Source: Shewanella loihica PV-4 (lineage in GTDB: Bacteria; Pseudomonadota; Gammaproteobacteria; Enterobacterales; Shewanellaceae). Taken from it: a stretch of DNA of 64,000 nt. Within the stretch, counting starts at the first letter, position 1, and each line of letters begins with the position of its first letter. The stretch is taken from assembly GCF_000016065.1 (NCBI RefSeq), contig NC_009092.1:620001-684000 (forward strand), given 5' to 3'. The position numbers and the translations under genes were made by a program. Under the pieces are notes generated by a model that was given only the letters and a program-made list of their open reading frames with translations, was not told where the DNA came from and made no database searches. This document shows positions 1 to 10,234 of this stretch, one piece after another.

Positions 1-711
<711 letters not shown>

Positions 712-758
712 CTATGTCATTAAAATAAAAAGACAAATCGTTAGACAAGCTTAATATA

Positions 759-1925
759 ATGCATAATAAAAGAGTTAGTTGTTATTTTCTGTGTGCGATG
801 TTTGCCGTGATGGCATCGGGCGTGTCCCTGACGGCGCGCGCCGAGCAGCCCATCATGATCACAGTCACCAAGGGATTTGGACTCTCCTTATATGCCTCAG
901 ATCTCGGTGATGCCAAACAGATGGCACTGGGTGACGAAGGCACCCTGTTTGTGGGCTCTTATAAGTCCGGCACCATACAGGCCCTGGTAGACAGCAACGC
1001 CGACGGTCGTGTAGACAAGCGCTACGTAGTTGCCAAGGGGCTGGAGTACCCAGAGGCGATCGCCTTTCATAAGGGGGATCTCTATGTTGCCGAAGAGGAG
1101 CGCATCCTACGCTTCGTGGATATCGAGAATCGCCTGAAACGTCCCGGCCGTGGCAAAGAGGTTTACGACCGTCTGCCGGGTAAGACCAACAAGAGCCGCC
1201 GCGCCATGCGCTTCGGCCCAGATGGTCGTCTCTATGTTGCCATAGGCGCTCCCTGTAACGTGTGTGAGGCTCATGCCCCCTTTGGCAGTATCATTGCCAT
1301 CGACCTAGACAGTGGTAGCAGTGAGCAGATCGCCACCGGTATACGCAACGTCACCGGCTTCGACTGGGACCCTAAAGACAGCAAGTTGTGGTTTGCCGAT
1401 TTGGGTCGTGACTGGATGGGTGACAGACTGCCACCGGATGAGATCAACCGTGTCGATATCGTCGGCGCCCACTACGGCTTTCCCTATATTCACGCCAGCA
1501 GCGTGCTGGAACCCGCCTACGAGAAGCCCAAGGGGCTCAAGGTCACCACGCCCGTCTTCGAGTTGCCGGCCCACGTGGCGCCCATGGGGCTCGAGTTTTA
1601 CCGTGGCGAGCAATTCCCGGAGAAGTATCGTGACCAGCTATTCGTGGCCGAGAATGGATCATGGAACCGTTCCAGTAAGATCGGCTATCAGGTCACCATG
1701 TTGACCCTGGAAGATGACAGTATCAGCAAGCGCCAGACGGTGGTGAGCTTTCTCGATGGAGAGTTCCCCGTCGCCCGGCCCTATGACTTAATCATGGCGC
1801 CCGATGGGGCCATGTATATCTCAGACGATCTGAAAGGCAATGTGTATCGTCTGTTTTATAAAGAGAACGCGAGCGAAGAGATTGAATCGAGTGAAGCGAG
1901 TGAACAACAGGATCCTAATCAATGA
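759..1925 (+). CDS. Secreted PQQ-type sugar (sorbosone) dehydrogenase-like beta-propeller protein
   Basis: A 388-residue protein with an N-terminal signal peptide (basic MHNKR, then a hydrophobic stretch ending near LTARA), so it should be periplasmic. The rest resembles the L-sorbosone/glucose dehydrogenase beta-propeller family: repeated blades of the type [12 protein letters not shown] and [13 protein letters not shown], the family's GAPCNVC two-cysteine loop, and conserved ENGSWNRS and [11 protein letters not shown] near the end. Substrate unknown. No convincing ribosome binding site precedes the ATG at 759; internal ATGs at 798 and 810 would cut the signal peptide. The stop overlaps the parC start (ATGA), suggesting translational coupling. 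The last 20 residues are low-complexity and rich in E and S. Confidence 0.85.
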   Translation: MHNKRVSCYFLCAMFAVMASGVSLTARAEQPIMITVTKGFGLSLYASDLGDAKQMALGDEGTLFVGSYKSGTIQALVDSNADGRVDKRYVVAKGLEYPEAIAFHKGDLYVAEEERILRFVDIENRLKRPGRGKEVYDRLPGKTNKSRRAMRFGPDGRLYVAIGAPCNVCEAHAPFGSIIAIDLDSGSSEQIATGIRNVTGFDWDPKDSKLWFADLGRDWMGDRLPPDEINRVDIVGAHYGFPYIHASSVLEPAYEKPKGLKVTTPVFELPAHVAPMGLEFYRGEQFPEKYRDQLFVAENGSWNRSSKIGYQVTMLTLEDDSISKRQTVVSFLDGEFPVARPYDLIMAPDGAMYISDDLKGNVYRLFYKENASEEIESSEASEQQDPNQ

Positions 1926-4189
1926 GTGATGCGATAGATTTAAGCCTCGATGGCGTCGAACAGATGCCCTTGAGACGTTTCACCGAAGAGGCGTATCTGA
2001 ACTATTCCATGTACGTCATCATGGATCGCGCCCTGCCGCATATCGGCGATGGCCTAAAGCCGGTGCAGCGCCGTATCGTCTACGCCATGAGCGAACTTGG
2101 CCTGTCGGCGCAATCTAAGCACAAGAAGTCGGCGAGAACCGTGGGTGACGTACTGGGTAAGTATCACCCTCACGGCGACAGTGCCTGTTACGAGGCCATG
2201 GTGTTGATGGCGCAGCCTTTCTCCTACCGCTACCCACTGGTAGATGGTCAGGGTAACTGGGGCGCGCCGGACGATCCTAAGTCATTCGCGGCCATGCGTT
2301 ATACCGAGGCGCGCCTGTCTAAGTTCTCCGAGGTGCTGCTGACTGAGCTGGGTCAGGGCACGGTCGATTGGGGGGTCAACTTCGACGGCACGCTCAAAGA
2401 ACCCATGGTGTTGCCCGCCCGTCTGCCACATATCCTGCTCAACGGCATCACAGGGATCGCGGTGGGGATGGCGACCGACGTACCGCCCCACAATGCCCGC
2501 GAGCTGGTGGATGCCTGTGTGGAGCTTATCGACAACCCCAAGGTGGATCTGGAACGTCTGATGGAGCTGGTACCCGGCCCTGACTATCCCACCGAGGCGG
2601 AGATCATCAGCCCGAGAACCGAGATCGCCAAGATCTACGAGACGGGCCGCGGCTCCATCAAGGCCCGCGCCGTTTATAGCGTGGAGTCGGGCGAGATAGT
2701 GATCACCGCGCTGCCCCATCAGGCCAGTGGCGGTAAGATTTTAGAGCAGATCGCTGCCCAGATGCAGGCCAAGAAGCTGCCCATGGTGGCCGACCTGCGC
2801 GACGAGTCAGATCACGAAAGCCCGGTGCGTATCGTTATCGTGCCTCGCTCAAATCGTGTCGATTGCGATCAGCTGATGGCGCACCTGTTTGCCACCACAG
2901 ATCTCGAGAAGAATTTCCGCGTCAACCTCAACGTGCTGGGGCTCAATGGCCGTCCTCAGGTGAAGGGGCTGAAACAGCTGCTGACCGAGTGGCTGGAGTT
3001 CAGATTGACCACGGTCAGACGCCGTTTAGAGCACAGATTAGATAAGGTATTGGCAAGGTTACATATTCTTGAGGCCTTGATGATCGCCTTCCTCAATATC
3101 GATGAGGTGATCGAGATCATTCGTTACCACGATGATCCCAAAGCCGAGCTGATGTCGCGTTTTAACCTGACTGACGAGCAGGCCAATGCCATCCTGGATC
3201 TTAAACTGCGTCACCTGGCGAAGCTGGAAGAGTTTAAGATCAAGACGGAACAGAGCGAGCTAGAGGCGGAGCGTGAGAAGCTTGAACTACTGCTGAGCTC
3301 AGATCGCCGCATGAAGACGCTGATCAAGAAAGAACTTAAGCAAGACGCCGAAACCTATGGTGATGAGCGTCGCTCGCCGCTTGTCGAGCGTAGCGAATCC
3401 CGTGCCCTGTCTGAGCAGGAGTTGGTACCGGCCGAAGCGGTAACCGTAGTGCTGTCGGAGAAGGGATGGGTACGCTGTGCCAAGGGGCATGATATCGACC
3501 CTACGGCGCTCTCCTACAAGGCGGGTGACGGCTTCCTCTGCGCCGCGTCTGGCAGGAGTAATCATGCAACCGTCTTTATCGGCTCGACGGGCCGCGCGTT
3601 TGCCACCGATACCCATACCCTGCCATCGGCCAGGAGTCAGGGTGAGCCTGTGACTACCCGCTTCCAGCTGTCGCCGGGCGAGTCTATGGCCCATGCGCTG
3701 CTCGGAGAGGATGGACAATGCTTCCTGCTGGCCTCAGATGCGGGCTACGGCTTTATCGGCGATTACAAGGATATGGTATCTCGCAACAAGGCGGGTAAGG
3801 CGCTGTTGAGCCTGCCGGCCAATGCTCAGGTGCTGCCGCCGAAACGCGTGGACAAGAGTCGTAGCGAGTCTATCTTAGCGATCACCAACGAGGGGCGCAT
3901 GCTGCTCTTCTCCGTCGATGCTTTGCCGCAACTGGCCAAGGGCAAAGGCAACAAGATCATCGGCATCGCCAGTGACAGGGCCAAGAGCCGCGAAGAGCTG
4001 CTGGTGCATCTGCATGTAGTGCCGCAAGATACCGCAGTTACCCTGTGGGCGGGTAAGCGTAAGCTTACTCTCAAGCCGAGCGATCTCGAGCACTACCGTG
4101 GCGAGCGTGGTCGTCGCGGCGCCAAGCTGCCTCGCGGTCTGCAACGAGTGGATAAGGTGGAGCTTGGCGAGGACGAGACCAGTCTCTAG
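1922..4189 (+). CDS. parC: DNA topoisomerase IV subunit A
   Basis: 755 residues, the usual ParC length. It is the breakage-reunion subunit of topoisomerase IV. The N-terminal winged-helix domain carries the catalytic tyrosine in [10 protein letters not shown] (Y127). The quinolone-resistance segment [11 protein letters not shown] has wild-type Ser87 and Glu91, so no target-site resistance change is visible. A coiled coil around residues 370-480 forms the C-gate ([14 protein letters not shown]), and the C-terminal third is the pinwheel domain for DNA wrapping. The start ATG overlaps the preceding gene's stop by four bases. A strong terminator follows at 4218-4245. Confidence 0.97.
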   Translation: MSDAIDLSLDGVEQMPLRRFTEEAYLNYSMYVIMDRALPHIGDGLKPVQRRIVYAMSELGLSAQSKHKKSARTVGDVLGKYHPHGDSACYEAMVLMAQPFSYRYPLVDGQGNWGAPDDPKSFAAMRYTEARLSKFSEVLLTELGQGTVDWGVNFDGTLKEPMVLPARLPHILLNGITGIAVGMATDVPPHNARELVDACVELIDNPKVDLERLMELVPGPDYPTEAEIISPRTEIAKIYETGRGSIKARAVYSVESGEIVITALPHQASGGKILEQIAAQMQAKKLPMVADLRDESDHESPVRIVIVPRSNRVDCDQLMAHLFATTDLEKNFRVNLNVLGLNGRPQVKGLKQLLTEWLEFRLTTVRRRLEHRLDKVLARLHILEALMIAFLNIDEVIEIIRYHDDPKAELMSRFNLTDEQANAILDLKLRHLAKLEEFKIKTEQSELEAEREKLELLLSSDRRMKTLIKKELKQDAETYGDERRSPLVERSESRALSEQELVPAEAVTVVLSEKGWVRCAKGHDIDPTALSYKAGDGFLCAASGRSNHATVFIGSTGRAFATDTHTLPSARSQGEPVTTRFQLSPGESMAHALLGEDGQCFLLASDAGYGFIGDYKDMVSRNKAGKALLSLPANAQVLPPKRVDKSRSESILAITNEGRMLLFSVDALPQLAKGKGNKIIGIASDRAKSREELLVHLHVVPQDTAVTLWAGKRKLTLKPSDLEHYRGERGRRGAKLPRGLQRVDKVELGEDETSL

Positions 4190-4217
4190 CCGACTGTCAG
4201 ACATAAAATCCGGATAC

Positions 4218-4245
4218 AAAAAAAGCTGCCTTAGGCAGCTTTTTT
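4218..4245 (+). terminator. Bidirectional intrinsic terminator between parC and bfd
   Basis: AAGCTGCC-tta-GGCAGCTT hairpin with A-rich 5' and T-rich 3' flanks, placed between the convergent parC and bfd genes, so it can serve both strands. Confidence 0.9.
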
Positions 4246-4266
4246 GATGTCTGATGTAAGTTGGCC

Positions 4267-4458
4267 CTAAGCCACTTCGTAGAAGTTGGGGGTTACATCG
4301 AGGCGGGCCTGGATGATCTCGGTGGCCATCTTGCTACATTTACCACATTGATTGCCAACACCCAGACGACGCTTAACGTCGGCAAGAGACATATCTCCTT
4401 GATCGACAGCTTCTTTTATTTGCTTGTCGGTAATGGCGTGGCAAAGGCAAACATACAT
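4267..4458 (-). CDS. bfd: Bacterioferritin-associated ferredoxin
   Basis: A 63-residue [2Fe-2S] protein. The four cluster ligands are visible as C4-x-C6 and C38-xx-C41 (YVCLCH and NQCGKC), the arrangement of the Bfd/BFD-like fold. In enterobacteria Bfd reduces the ferric core of bacterioferritin to release iron during starvation. No bacterioferritin gene lies beside it in this window, so the partner must be elsewhere. Its promoter at 4490-4519 contains a Fur-box-like sequence, so it should be derepressed when iron is scarce. It is convergent with parC and monocistronic. Confidence 0.93.
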   Translation of the reverse strand: MYVCLCHAITDKQIKEAVDQGDMSLADVKRRLGVGNQCGKCSKMATEIIQARLDVTPNFYEVA

Positions 4459-4489
4459 ACAGGTGACTCCCCTACTTCAGATGCATGCA

Positions 4490-4519
4490 AGTATAAATGA
4501 AAACGATTCTCACTGCTAA
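4490..4519 (-). promoter_or_regulatory. bfd promoter with embedded Fur box
   Basis: Read on the minus strand, TTAGCA (4519-4514) and TATACT (4495-4490) are spaced 18 bp. The spacer holds a 7-1-7 palindrome-like sequence at 4498-4512 (TGAAAACGATTCTCA) matching the Fur consensus TGATAATnATTATCA at 11 of 14 positions. Fur bound here would block RNA polymerase. Confidence 0.7.
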
Positions 4520-4758
4520 TAACTCCTGGTTATAGACTGTGCACTATGGCGCCTAAGCGGGGAATTAAAAATTGTGAGCCAGCCCACTAAATTCGGGGCC
4601 TCCAGCCTATTGGTGGCGCGTATTTTACTTCGTTTTGTCTGGGCGTAGGCTAGGGCGGTAATGAGTGCAAGCGCGCATGAAAGATTCACTTACCCCAAGT
4701 TAAGATGGTTTATTTGCTGGCTTATGATGAGTTGGGGTAGGCATTTACTGCTTAGTGG
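4520..4758. other. Noncoding gap between bfd promoter and 2-hydroxyacid dehydrogenase 3' end
   Basis: No credible gene. It holds only one 8-bp inverted repeat, TACCCCAA at 4691-4698 and TTGGGGTA at 4732-4739, of unknown meaning. Confidence 0.5.
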
Positions 4759-4759
4759 A

Positions 4760-4784
4760 GGCGCTATCTTTGGCAGATAGCGCC
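4760..4784 (-). terminator. Hairpin downstream of the 2-hydroxyacid dehydrogenase gene
   Basis: Perfect 10-bp stem GGCGCTATCT/AGATAGCGCC with a 5-nt loop, 15 bp past the stop of the minus-strand gene. No T-tract follows, so it may protect the 3' end or be a weak or Rho-assisted terminator. Confidence 0.55.
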
Positions 4785-4799
4785 AGGGATGATTTAAGC

Positions 4800-5726
4800 T
4801 TAATAGCCGCGCTCGAAGTTGACCTTATGGCTCAAGGGCTCTCCCTTGATGAACTTGTGGTAGTTATTGGCGAAGATCTCCACCACCTGCTCTGGGAAAC
4901 TCGGGGCGGCGATATGTGGGGTGATGATGACATTCTCCAGCGACCAGATGGGATGCTCCTGGGGCAGGGGCTCCTGATTGAAGACATCCAGGATAGCGTT
5001 CTGCTGGGGATGACTCAGCAGCTGGGCGTAGAGGGCGTCGAGATCCAACACGTCGCCGCGACCCAGATTGAAGAGGATCGCCTCCGGCTTCATCATGGCC
5101 AGCAGCTCCTGGTTGAGCGCCCCCTGGGTCTGCGGCGTGCTGGGCAGTATGGCGGCGATGGCGTCTGCCTTATCTATGTGGTGGGCCAGATTGGCCAGGG
5201 TGTCGACGCTGTCGAAGCCTATGGTTGGCTTGGCGCCGCGATTGATGCCGGTCACCCGCATGCCGAAATGTTTGGCGGTCTGTGCCAGGTGTTTGGCGAT
5301 ATTGCCTGTGCCTAACAGCAGCAGTTCCTGCCCCTGCAGGGTGCGAAAGTTGCCCGGGCGCCAGATCTTCTCCGCCTGTTGTGACTGATATTGCTTGTGC
5401 TGACGCTGGTGGGCCAGCAGGTAGCCAAACAGGTACTCGCTCATCAGCGGGCCGAAGATCCCCCGCACATTGGTGAGTTGGTAGTCGCGGCGCAGCCTGG
5501 GTTTGACCAGGAGATCGACGCCGGCATAGGTAGATTGCATCCACTTGATCTGTTTGGCATGGCCCACCAAGGGGGCGGCCAATGGCGGTTCGGCGAGCCA
5601 GATGTCGGCATCGAGAATACTCTGGGGATCGTCGCCTAGCAGTGTCAGGTGTGGCAGGTGACAGGAGCCGAGCAGGCTGCGGTATCTATCATTATCGCTG
5701 GTCAGCAGCAGTAGCTTGTGTTCCAT
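4800..5726 (-). CDS. D-2-hydroxyacid dehydrogenase (GhrA/glyoxylate-hydroxypyruvate reductase type)
   Basis: 308 residues. The NAD(P)-binding Rossmann motif is GTGNIA at about residues 139-144, followed by the conserved GMRVTGINR strand-turn. The C-terminal catalytic elements are present: arginine in LFNLGRGDVLD, glutamate in DVFNQEPLP, and histidine in VIITPHIAAPS. The acidic residue at the end of beta-2 is replaced by Asn-Arg (GINR), which favours NADPH over NADH in this family. It probably reduces a small 2-keto acid such as glyoxylate or hydroxypyruvate; the physiological substrate cannot be read from sequence. It stands alone, with long noncoding flanks. Confidence 0.87.
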   Translation of the reverse strand: MEHKLLLLTSDNDRYRSLLGSCHLPHLTLLGDDPQSILDADIWLAEPPLAAPLVGHAKQIKWMQSTYAGVDLLVKPRLRRDYQLTNVRGIFGPLMSEYLFGYLLAHQRQHKQYQSQQAEKIWRPGNFRTLQGQELLLLGTGNIAKHLAQTAKHFGMRVTGINRGAKPTIGFDSVDTLANLAHHIDKADAIAAILPSTPQTQGALNQELLAMMKPEAILFNLGRGDVLDLDALYAQLLSHPQQNAILDVFNQEPLPQEHPIWSLENVIITPHIAAPSFPEQVVEIFANNYHKFIKGEPLSHKVNFERGY

Positions 5727-5857
5727 AGCGAGTCCTTTTGGCTGTTATTATTTTTGTATGAGACCCAGAAAATGGCTGGTTTATTTTGGTGACGAATTTT
5801 TTTCATTCGCACCTAGTCATTATAGATGCTCCCGCCTGGCTTAGTACTTAAGTGGGG

Positions 5858-6125
5858 TAGGGCCTGTTGACCTTTTGAGAACAAATTTTGTTCTAATTGA
5901 GCACGTTCAAATCGCGGCATGAGGCTTGTAGTATAGTTATTCTATATAAAAGCCGAGTAACAAAGAGTTGAACGTGCTCAAGACGAACCCTGCGGGCAGC
6001 GTCTGTATCATTTTTCTACTGCGTTATCGCTCATTGATCTAGCACACTAGATTACAATCACTCTGCCTTGTATAAAATCGATACAGAATGCTGCAAAAAT
6101 GAACGCGAAAGATAAACAGGCCCTA
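5858..6125. mobile_element. 268-bp MITE-like element with terminal inverted repeats
   Basis: The ends are perfect 11-bp inverted repeats, TAGGGCCTGTT (5858-5868) and AACAGGCCCTA (6115-6125), and the match continues imperfectly for about 8 more bases (GACCTTT against TATCTTT). If the outer TA is a target duplication, the element proper is 264 bp and begins GGGCCTGTT, an end type seen in some IS5-family elements (from memory, not checked). There is no coding capacity. Inside lie a 14-bp perfect inverted repeat (5897-5910 and 5968-5981, TTGAGCACGTTCAA), an 8-bp palindrome (AGAACAAAtTTTGTTCT, 5877-5893) and ATCTAG/CTAGAT near 6040. It would fold into a strong cruciform or RNA structure. It fills most of the 494-bp gap between two genes. 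Confidence 0.7.
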
Positions 6126-6220
6126 GTTCTACAGTGACAAAAAATGGCAGAGGTGTCCACCGCTAGGGTGAACTTTGCTTATTTGTTGGGCAGTTTAGGG
6201 TGAGTAGGCACTCGCTGACC

Positions 6221-6928
6221 CTAGCGGGTCAGCAGCAGTTGATGGACGCAGTCGGCGCTGACATCGGGGAAATTACTGAAGATGCCATCGACGCCCATCT
6301 GCGACAGATAGTGGATATCGTCGCGATTATCCACGGTATAGACAAACACCTTGGCGCCGCGGGCGTGGGCATCCTCCACCAACTCCCGGGTGACGAAGTT
6401 GACGCTCAGGTGCAGGGAGAAGGCCTCTAGCCGAGTGACTATGGCGGCCAGGTCTTCCGGCACTCCCTCGATGAGTGGCGCCAGCACTATCTCGGGAAAG
6501 GCCTGTCTCAGGGTGAACAGAAAGCCGTGATGGAAAGATGAGATTAGCAGCTGATCGGGGCGGTAGTTGAGCTTCTCCAGGATTTCTGGGTAGAGGGCCA
6601 TGAAGGGGCCGAGGGAGTTTAGCCCTTTGAGCTCTATGTTGATCAGGGCATCGAAGGGTTGCAGGTACTCCAGCAGCTCCCAGAGTTTAGGGATGGGCTC
6701 GCCATCAACGGTAACGCCGGCCAGATACTCCTGAGTCACCGCCTCGATAAGACCTGTACCCGAACTTTTGCCGTCGAGACGCCTGTCGTGAAACACATAG
6801 AGTTCGCCTTCGACGCTGTGCACGTCGATCTCCACGGCGTTACAGCCCAGGGCGACCGATTTCTTGATGGCGGCCAGGGTATTTTCGGCGCCATAGCCGC
6901 TGGCACCGCGGTGAGCATAGACACGCAT
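6221..6928 (-). CDS. Glycerophosphodiester phosphodiesterase (cytosolic UgpQ type)
   Basis: 235 residues forming a GDPD TIM barrel. The catalytic and metal-binding residues are visible: H6-R7 in AHRGASG, E15-N16, E33 and D35 in AVEIDV, and the second histidine H47 in VFHD. No signal peptide, so it acts in the cytoplasm, splitting glycerophosphodiesters to glycerol-3-phosphate and an alcohol. The start codon overlaps the stop of the upstream mscM gene by one base (TAATG), so the two are translationally coupled. With psd upstream, the cluster has a phospholipid-turnover flavour. Confidence 0.9.
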   Translation of the reverse strand: MRVYAHRGASGYGAENTLAAIKKSVALGCNAVEIDVHSVEGELYVFHDRRLDGKSSGTGLIEAVTQEYLAGVTVDGEPIPKLWELLEYLQPFDALINIELKGLNSLGPFMALYPEILEKLNYRPDQLLISSFHHGFLFTLRQAFPEIVLAPLIEGVPEDLAAIVTRLEAFSLHLSVNFVTRELVEDAHARGAKVFVYTVDNRDDIHYLSQMGVDGIFSNFPDVSADCVHQLLLTR

Positions 6929-9900
6929 TAGCTTCTAATTATCCCCTGAGTCTCTTTACTTTGACCACTAATATGCACCTCGAGCTGCGGATAGGCGAGC
7001 TCCAGATGATTCTCTCTCAGTTTCTTACTGACCTGCTTGTGCAGCTTATGCCTAAGCGGCCAGCGGGTGTTCATATCCTTGGCATAGGCGCGGATCTCGT
7101 AGTCCTGAGTATGCTGACCAAATCCGGCAAACCAGACCTCGGGCTCCGGCGTGGTCAGGGCATCGTCACACTCCTTAACCGCCTGATAGAGCGCCGCCTC
7201 GACTCGCGCGGGATCTGAGTCCCTGGCGACCGAGACATAGACGATCACCCTAGTGATCGGGTCTGACAGCGACCAGTTGATCAGCTGCTCGGTAATGAAG
7301 GCCTTGTTGGGGACGATTATCTCTTTTCTGTCCCAGTCGACAATCGTGGTGGCGCGGATCTGGATCTTACTTACCGTACCGGTCAGCTCGCGAATGGTGA
7401 CGGTATCGCCGATACGCACCGGCTTTTCGAACAAGATGATCAGGCCCGAGATGAAGTTGGCGAAGATCTCCTGCAGGCCGAAACCCAAGCCCACCGAGAG
7501 CGCCGCGACCAGCCATTGCAGCTTAGACCACTCCATCCCCAGGGTGGAAAAGCCGCTGAGCATACCGAAGAAGACCACCAGATAGCGACTCACAGTGGTG
7601 ATGGCGAAGCCCGTGCCCTGGGTGAGATCTAGCCGCTGCAGAATCATCAGCTCCAGCAGACCTGGCAGGTTGGTGGCTATCATCAGCGAGAAGCCGACTA
7701 TGATAAGGCCAAGCAGCAGGGACTTGAGAGTGATAGGGAGCTGCTGGGCGATGCCGTCGACCGTGCTCGAGCTGGTCCACAGGGTGATGCCATCCAGAAA
7801 CGAGAAGATGGCGCTATGGGTCTGAGTCCAGAGGCCGATCAGGCTGATCAGGAAGGCCAGCGTTAGCAGTGAACGCACCAGCCCCAGAGACTGGCTGGAG
7901 ATGGTCTCCAGATCCACCACTGGCTCTTCATAGGTGTCCGGTGGCTCGTTACTGTTGGGGTCATCTTCTTTCTCCCGCTGGGCCAAGATCTCGGCGCGCT
8001 TGGCCTTGGCGCGGTTAAAGGCGATGCGGCGTCGCTCGATCAGCATCCAGCGCTTAATCAACTGATACAGCAGCATAAAGCTTAGGGATAAGATCAACGA
8101 CAGCTGCAGCTGCAGCAGCATCTGATAGGCGGTGAAGTAGTAGCCCCTGAAGGCCAGCACGGCACAGGCTGGTGGCAGCAGGATGAGTATCGACCAGAGC
8201 AGCTTCTGCAGCAAGCGCTTGTTCTTATCGTCCTGGTGATAGTGATGTTCCTGCTTCGACAGGCTCAGCATGTCGCGGTAGAACCAGAACAGCATGAGGG
8301 CCAGTAGGATGAAGGCGCCGCGTCCCAGGCTGTTGCGCACCAGCGAAGTTTCTAGCACCTCGGTGAAGCCGATCACGCCGACAATCGGCATCGCAAGTAC
8401 GGTCAGGGCGCGTAGGCGTTGCTGACCGGCGCGTATGATCGCCTTGTCGCCCTTGAAGTGGCCGATTAACAAGCCCTTATCCAGCGCCAGCAGATAGGTG
8501 AGGCGATAGAGCTGGTACAGCATGCCTATGGCCAGTATGCCCATGCCCACCGAGGAGACCAGGTTATGGTTGCTGAAGTAGAAGATCAGACCGCCGCTGA
8601 TCAATGGCAGTGGCTTGATGCAGCTATAGAGCAGCGAGCCAATCAAGGTATTGAAACTATAGATAAACTTATCTTGCGTGACGTTACCTACATAGGTGAC
8701 GTTCTTCGCCATCAGCTGAGTAAATTTAGGTGTGACCAAGTCCTGCATTACCAGGCAGAGCACCATCAAGATCACCCACCAGGACCAGAGGGTGCTCTGT
8801 TCGCTTAGTGAGTCCTGTACCTGATGCCAAGGCGCCTGGGTCAGCAGCCATTGGGTACTCTGATACAGGTCGCCCAGCCAGTAGCCGTCTATGCTGTTGG
8901 CATTGGCCACCCAAAACAGGTGCTCGTTGAGCGTGGTCTTAAGAGTCTGATACTGCTGGCCTAGCTGCTCATACAAAACCCTTAACTCGGCCAGTTCGCC
9001 AAGGTAGAGATCATAGTTTTCCAGCAGCTGGCGCTGCAGCTCTTTCTGGGCACCGACCAGCTTGCTCTGCAGCGGCGTGAGCTGCTCGACGGCGCCGAGC
9101 AGCGGATGCAGTGTCTGGTCTTGCTCTATCTGATAGCGGGCCAGACGGGCATTGGCGATCTCATTGCTGATCTTGTCCTGGCTTGGCGGCTTGGGCAGTG
9201 AGTAGAGGATACGCAGGAAGCGCTCGCCGAAGGCCGAGTTAAGCTTCACCAAGGCGATCTGCTGCTGAATATTAGTGATCTGCTTGGCCTGGAACTGGTA
9301 TTGGGTCTCGGCCTGCTCCTGCTGTGTCATCACATTGGTGACCTCATGGGTCAGCTGTTTCAGCTGCTCGCCATAGGCCTGGTTCTGCGCGTTCAACTTG
9401 ATGGCGATGGCATCGTCTGTGATGGAGGTTTCTATCTGACTGGCGGCGATGGTGGCCGCCGTTGCCTTGTGACGCTGCTCGGCGATGGCGCCGTTGAGAC
9501 GTTCGATAAGGGCTTCTTGCTGCACCAGTTGGCTGCGCACCAGCGCCAGTTGCTGTTGGGTCAGGGCGATCTGTTTCTGGCTGCTGGCCAGCTCAGATTC
9601 CAGGGTCGAAAGGCTCTGAACATAGACGCGACGCTGCATCTCGCTCAGGGGCTGGTTGTCATTGCTGGTCGCCTGTTTGTGCTTGGCCAGGGTCAGGTTG
9701 GCTTGGCTTATCAGGCTAGGAAGCTGTTGCTGGCGTTTGATTAACTCGTTGACCTGAGTGGCCAGGTTAGCCTCTGTCTCTTTGAGCTCAGACAGTCTCA
9801 GGTAGGAGAGTGACGCCTGCTGGCTGAGATCTTGATTAGGGTTGTATTCCAGCGGCGTGGCGGCTTCTTTAAGCTGCTGTGTCAGGGCCTGTTTCTGGCT

Positions 9901-10110
9901 CTGATACTGGTGAATGATGGCGTCGAAGCTGGACTGCAGGGCCTGTTGCTCGGTGAGCTGCTCCTCCAGCAGACTCAGCTGCTCGGCGGTGCTCTTGCTG
10001 GCGACCTGAGGCTCCTGTCCTAGTCCCAGGCGTTTGTTGAGATTCAGGGGCGAATTTGCGGCGCCTGAGAATGAGATTAGACAGAGAATAATCAGTAATA
10101 TACGAGACAT
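6928..10110 (-). CDS. mscM: MscM/YjeP-type large mechanosensitive channel (MscS superfamily)
   Basis: 1060 residues. A signal peptide (LLIILCLISFSGAANS) precedes a long periplasmic region (about 25-420) full of Q-rich coiled coils. About eleven hydrophobic segments follow. The last carries the MscS pore-lining pattern and the beta domain (GLGFGLQEIFANFISG, then LFEKPVRIGDTV and VPNKAF), with the MscS C-terminal cage ending near EVHISG. The family opens when membrane tension rises and vents solutes on hypo-osmotic shock. MscM rather than MscK is chosen because E. coli mscM is also linked to psd, rsgA and orn. It overlaps the downstream GDPD gene by one base. A charged linker near residues 710-740 separates two membrane blocks. 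Confidence 0.88.
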   Translation of the reverse strand: MSRILLIILCLISFSGAANSPLNLNKRLGLGQEPQVASKSTAEQLSLLEEQLTEQQALQSSFDAIIHQYQSQKQALTQQLKEAATPLEYNPNQDLSQQASLSYLRLSELKETEANLATQVNELIKRQQQLPSLISQANLTLAKHKQATSNDNQPLSEMQRRVYVQSLSTLESELASSQKQIALTQQQLALVRSQLVQQEALIERLNGAIAEQRHKATAATIAASQIETSITDDAIAIKLNAQNQAYGEQLKQLTHEVTNVMTQQEQAETQYQFQAKQITNIQQQIALVKLNSAFGERFLRILYSLPKPPSQDKISNEIANARLARYQIEQDQTLHPLLGAVEQLTPLQSKLVGAQKELQRQLLENYDLYLGELAELRVLYEQLGQQYQTLKTTLNEHLFWVANANSIDGYWLGDLYQSTQWLLTQAPWHQVQDSLSEQSTLWSWWVILMVLCLVMQDLVTPKFTQLMAKNVTYVGNVTQDKFIYSFNTLIGSLLYSCIKPLPLISGGLIFYFSNHNLVSSVGMGILAIGMLYQLYRLTYLLALDKGLLIGHFKGDKAIIRAGQQRLRALTVLAMPIVGVIGFTEVLETSLVRNSLGRGAFILLALMLFWFYRDMLSLSKQEHHYHQDDKNKRLLQKLLWSILILLPPACAVLAFRGYYFTAYQMLLQLQLSLILSLSFMLLYQLIKRWMLIERRRIAFNRAKAKRAEILAQREKEDDPNSNEPPDTYEEPVVDLETISSQSLGLVRSLLTLAFLISLIGLWTQTHSAIFSFLDGITLWTSSSTVDGIAQQLPITLKSLLLGLIIVGFSLMIATNLPGLLELMILQRLDLTQGTGFAITTVSRYLVVFFGMLSGFSTLGMEWSKLQWLVAALSVGLGFGLQEIFANFISGLIILFEKPVRIGDTVTIRELTGTVSKIQIRATTIVDWDRKEIIVPNKAFITEQLINWSLSDPITRVIVYVSVARDSDPARVEAALYQAVKECDDALTTPEPEVWFAGFGQHTQDYEIRAYAKDMNTRWPLRHKLHKQVSKKLRENHLELAYPQLEVHISGQSKETQGIIRS

Positions 10111-10234
10111 AAGCCGCTTTGTTCACACCAGCATCAATGGACGCTTATATATTACCAAGTTAGTTCAAAAATGATATCTATGAATCGGTTAATTTGACCC
10201 GTGTGGCGTTTCCTTTGCCTGCGACGAAAATGCC

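Noticed and set aside
2282..2719. 145-codon minus-strand frame within parC
   Set aside because: Antisense shadow of a highly conserved coding sequence.
6200..6430. 76-codon + strand frame over the GDPD gene
   Set aside because: Antisense shadow of GDPD, no independent support.
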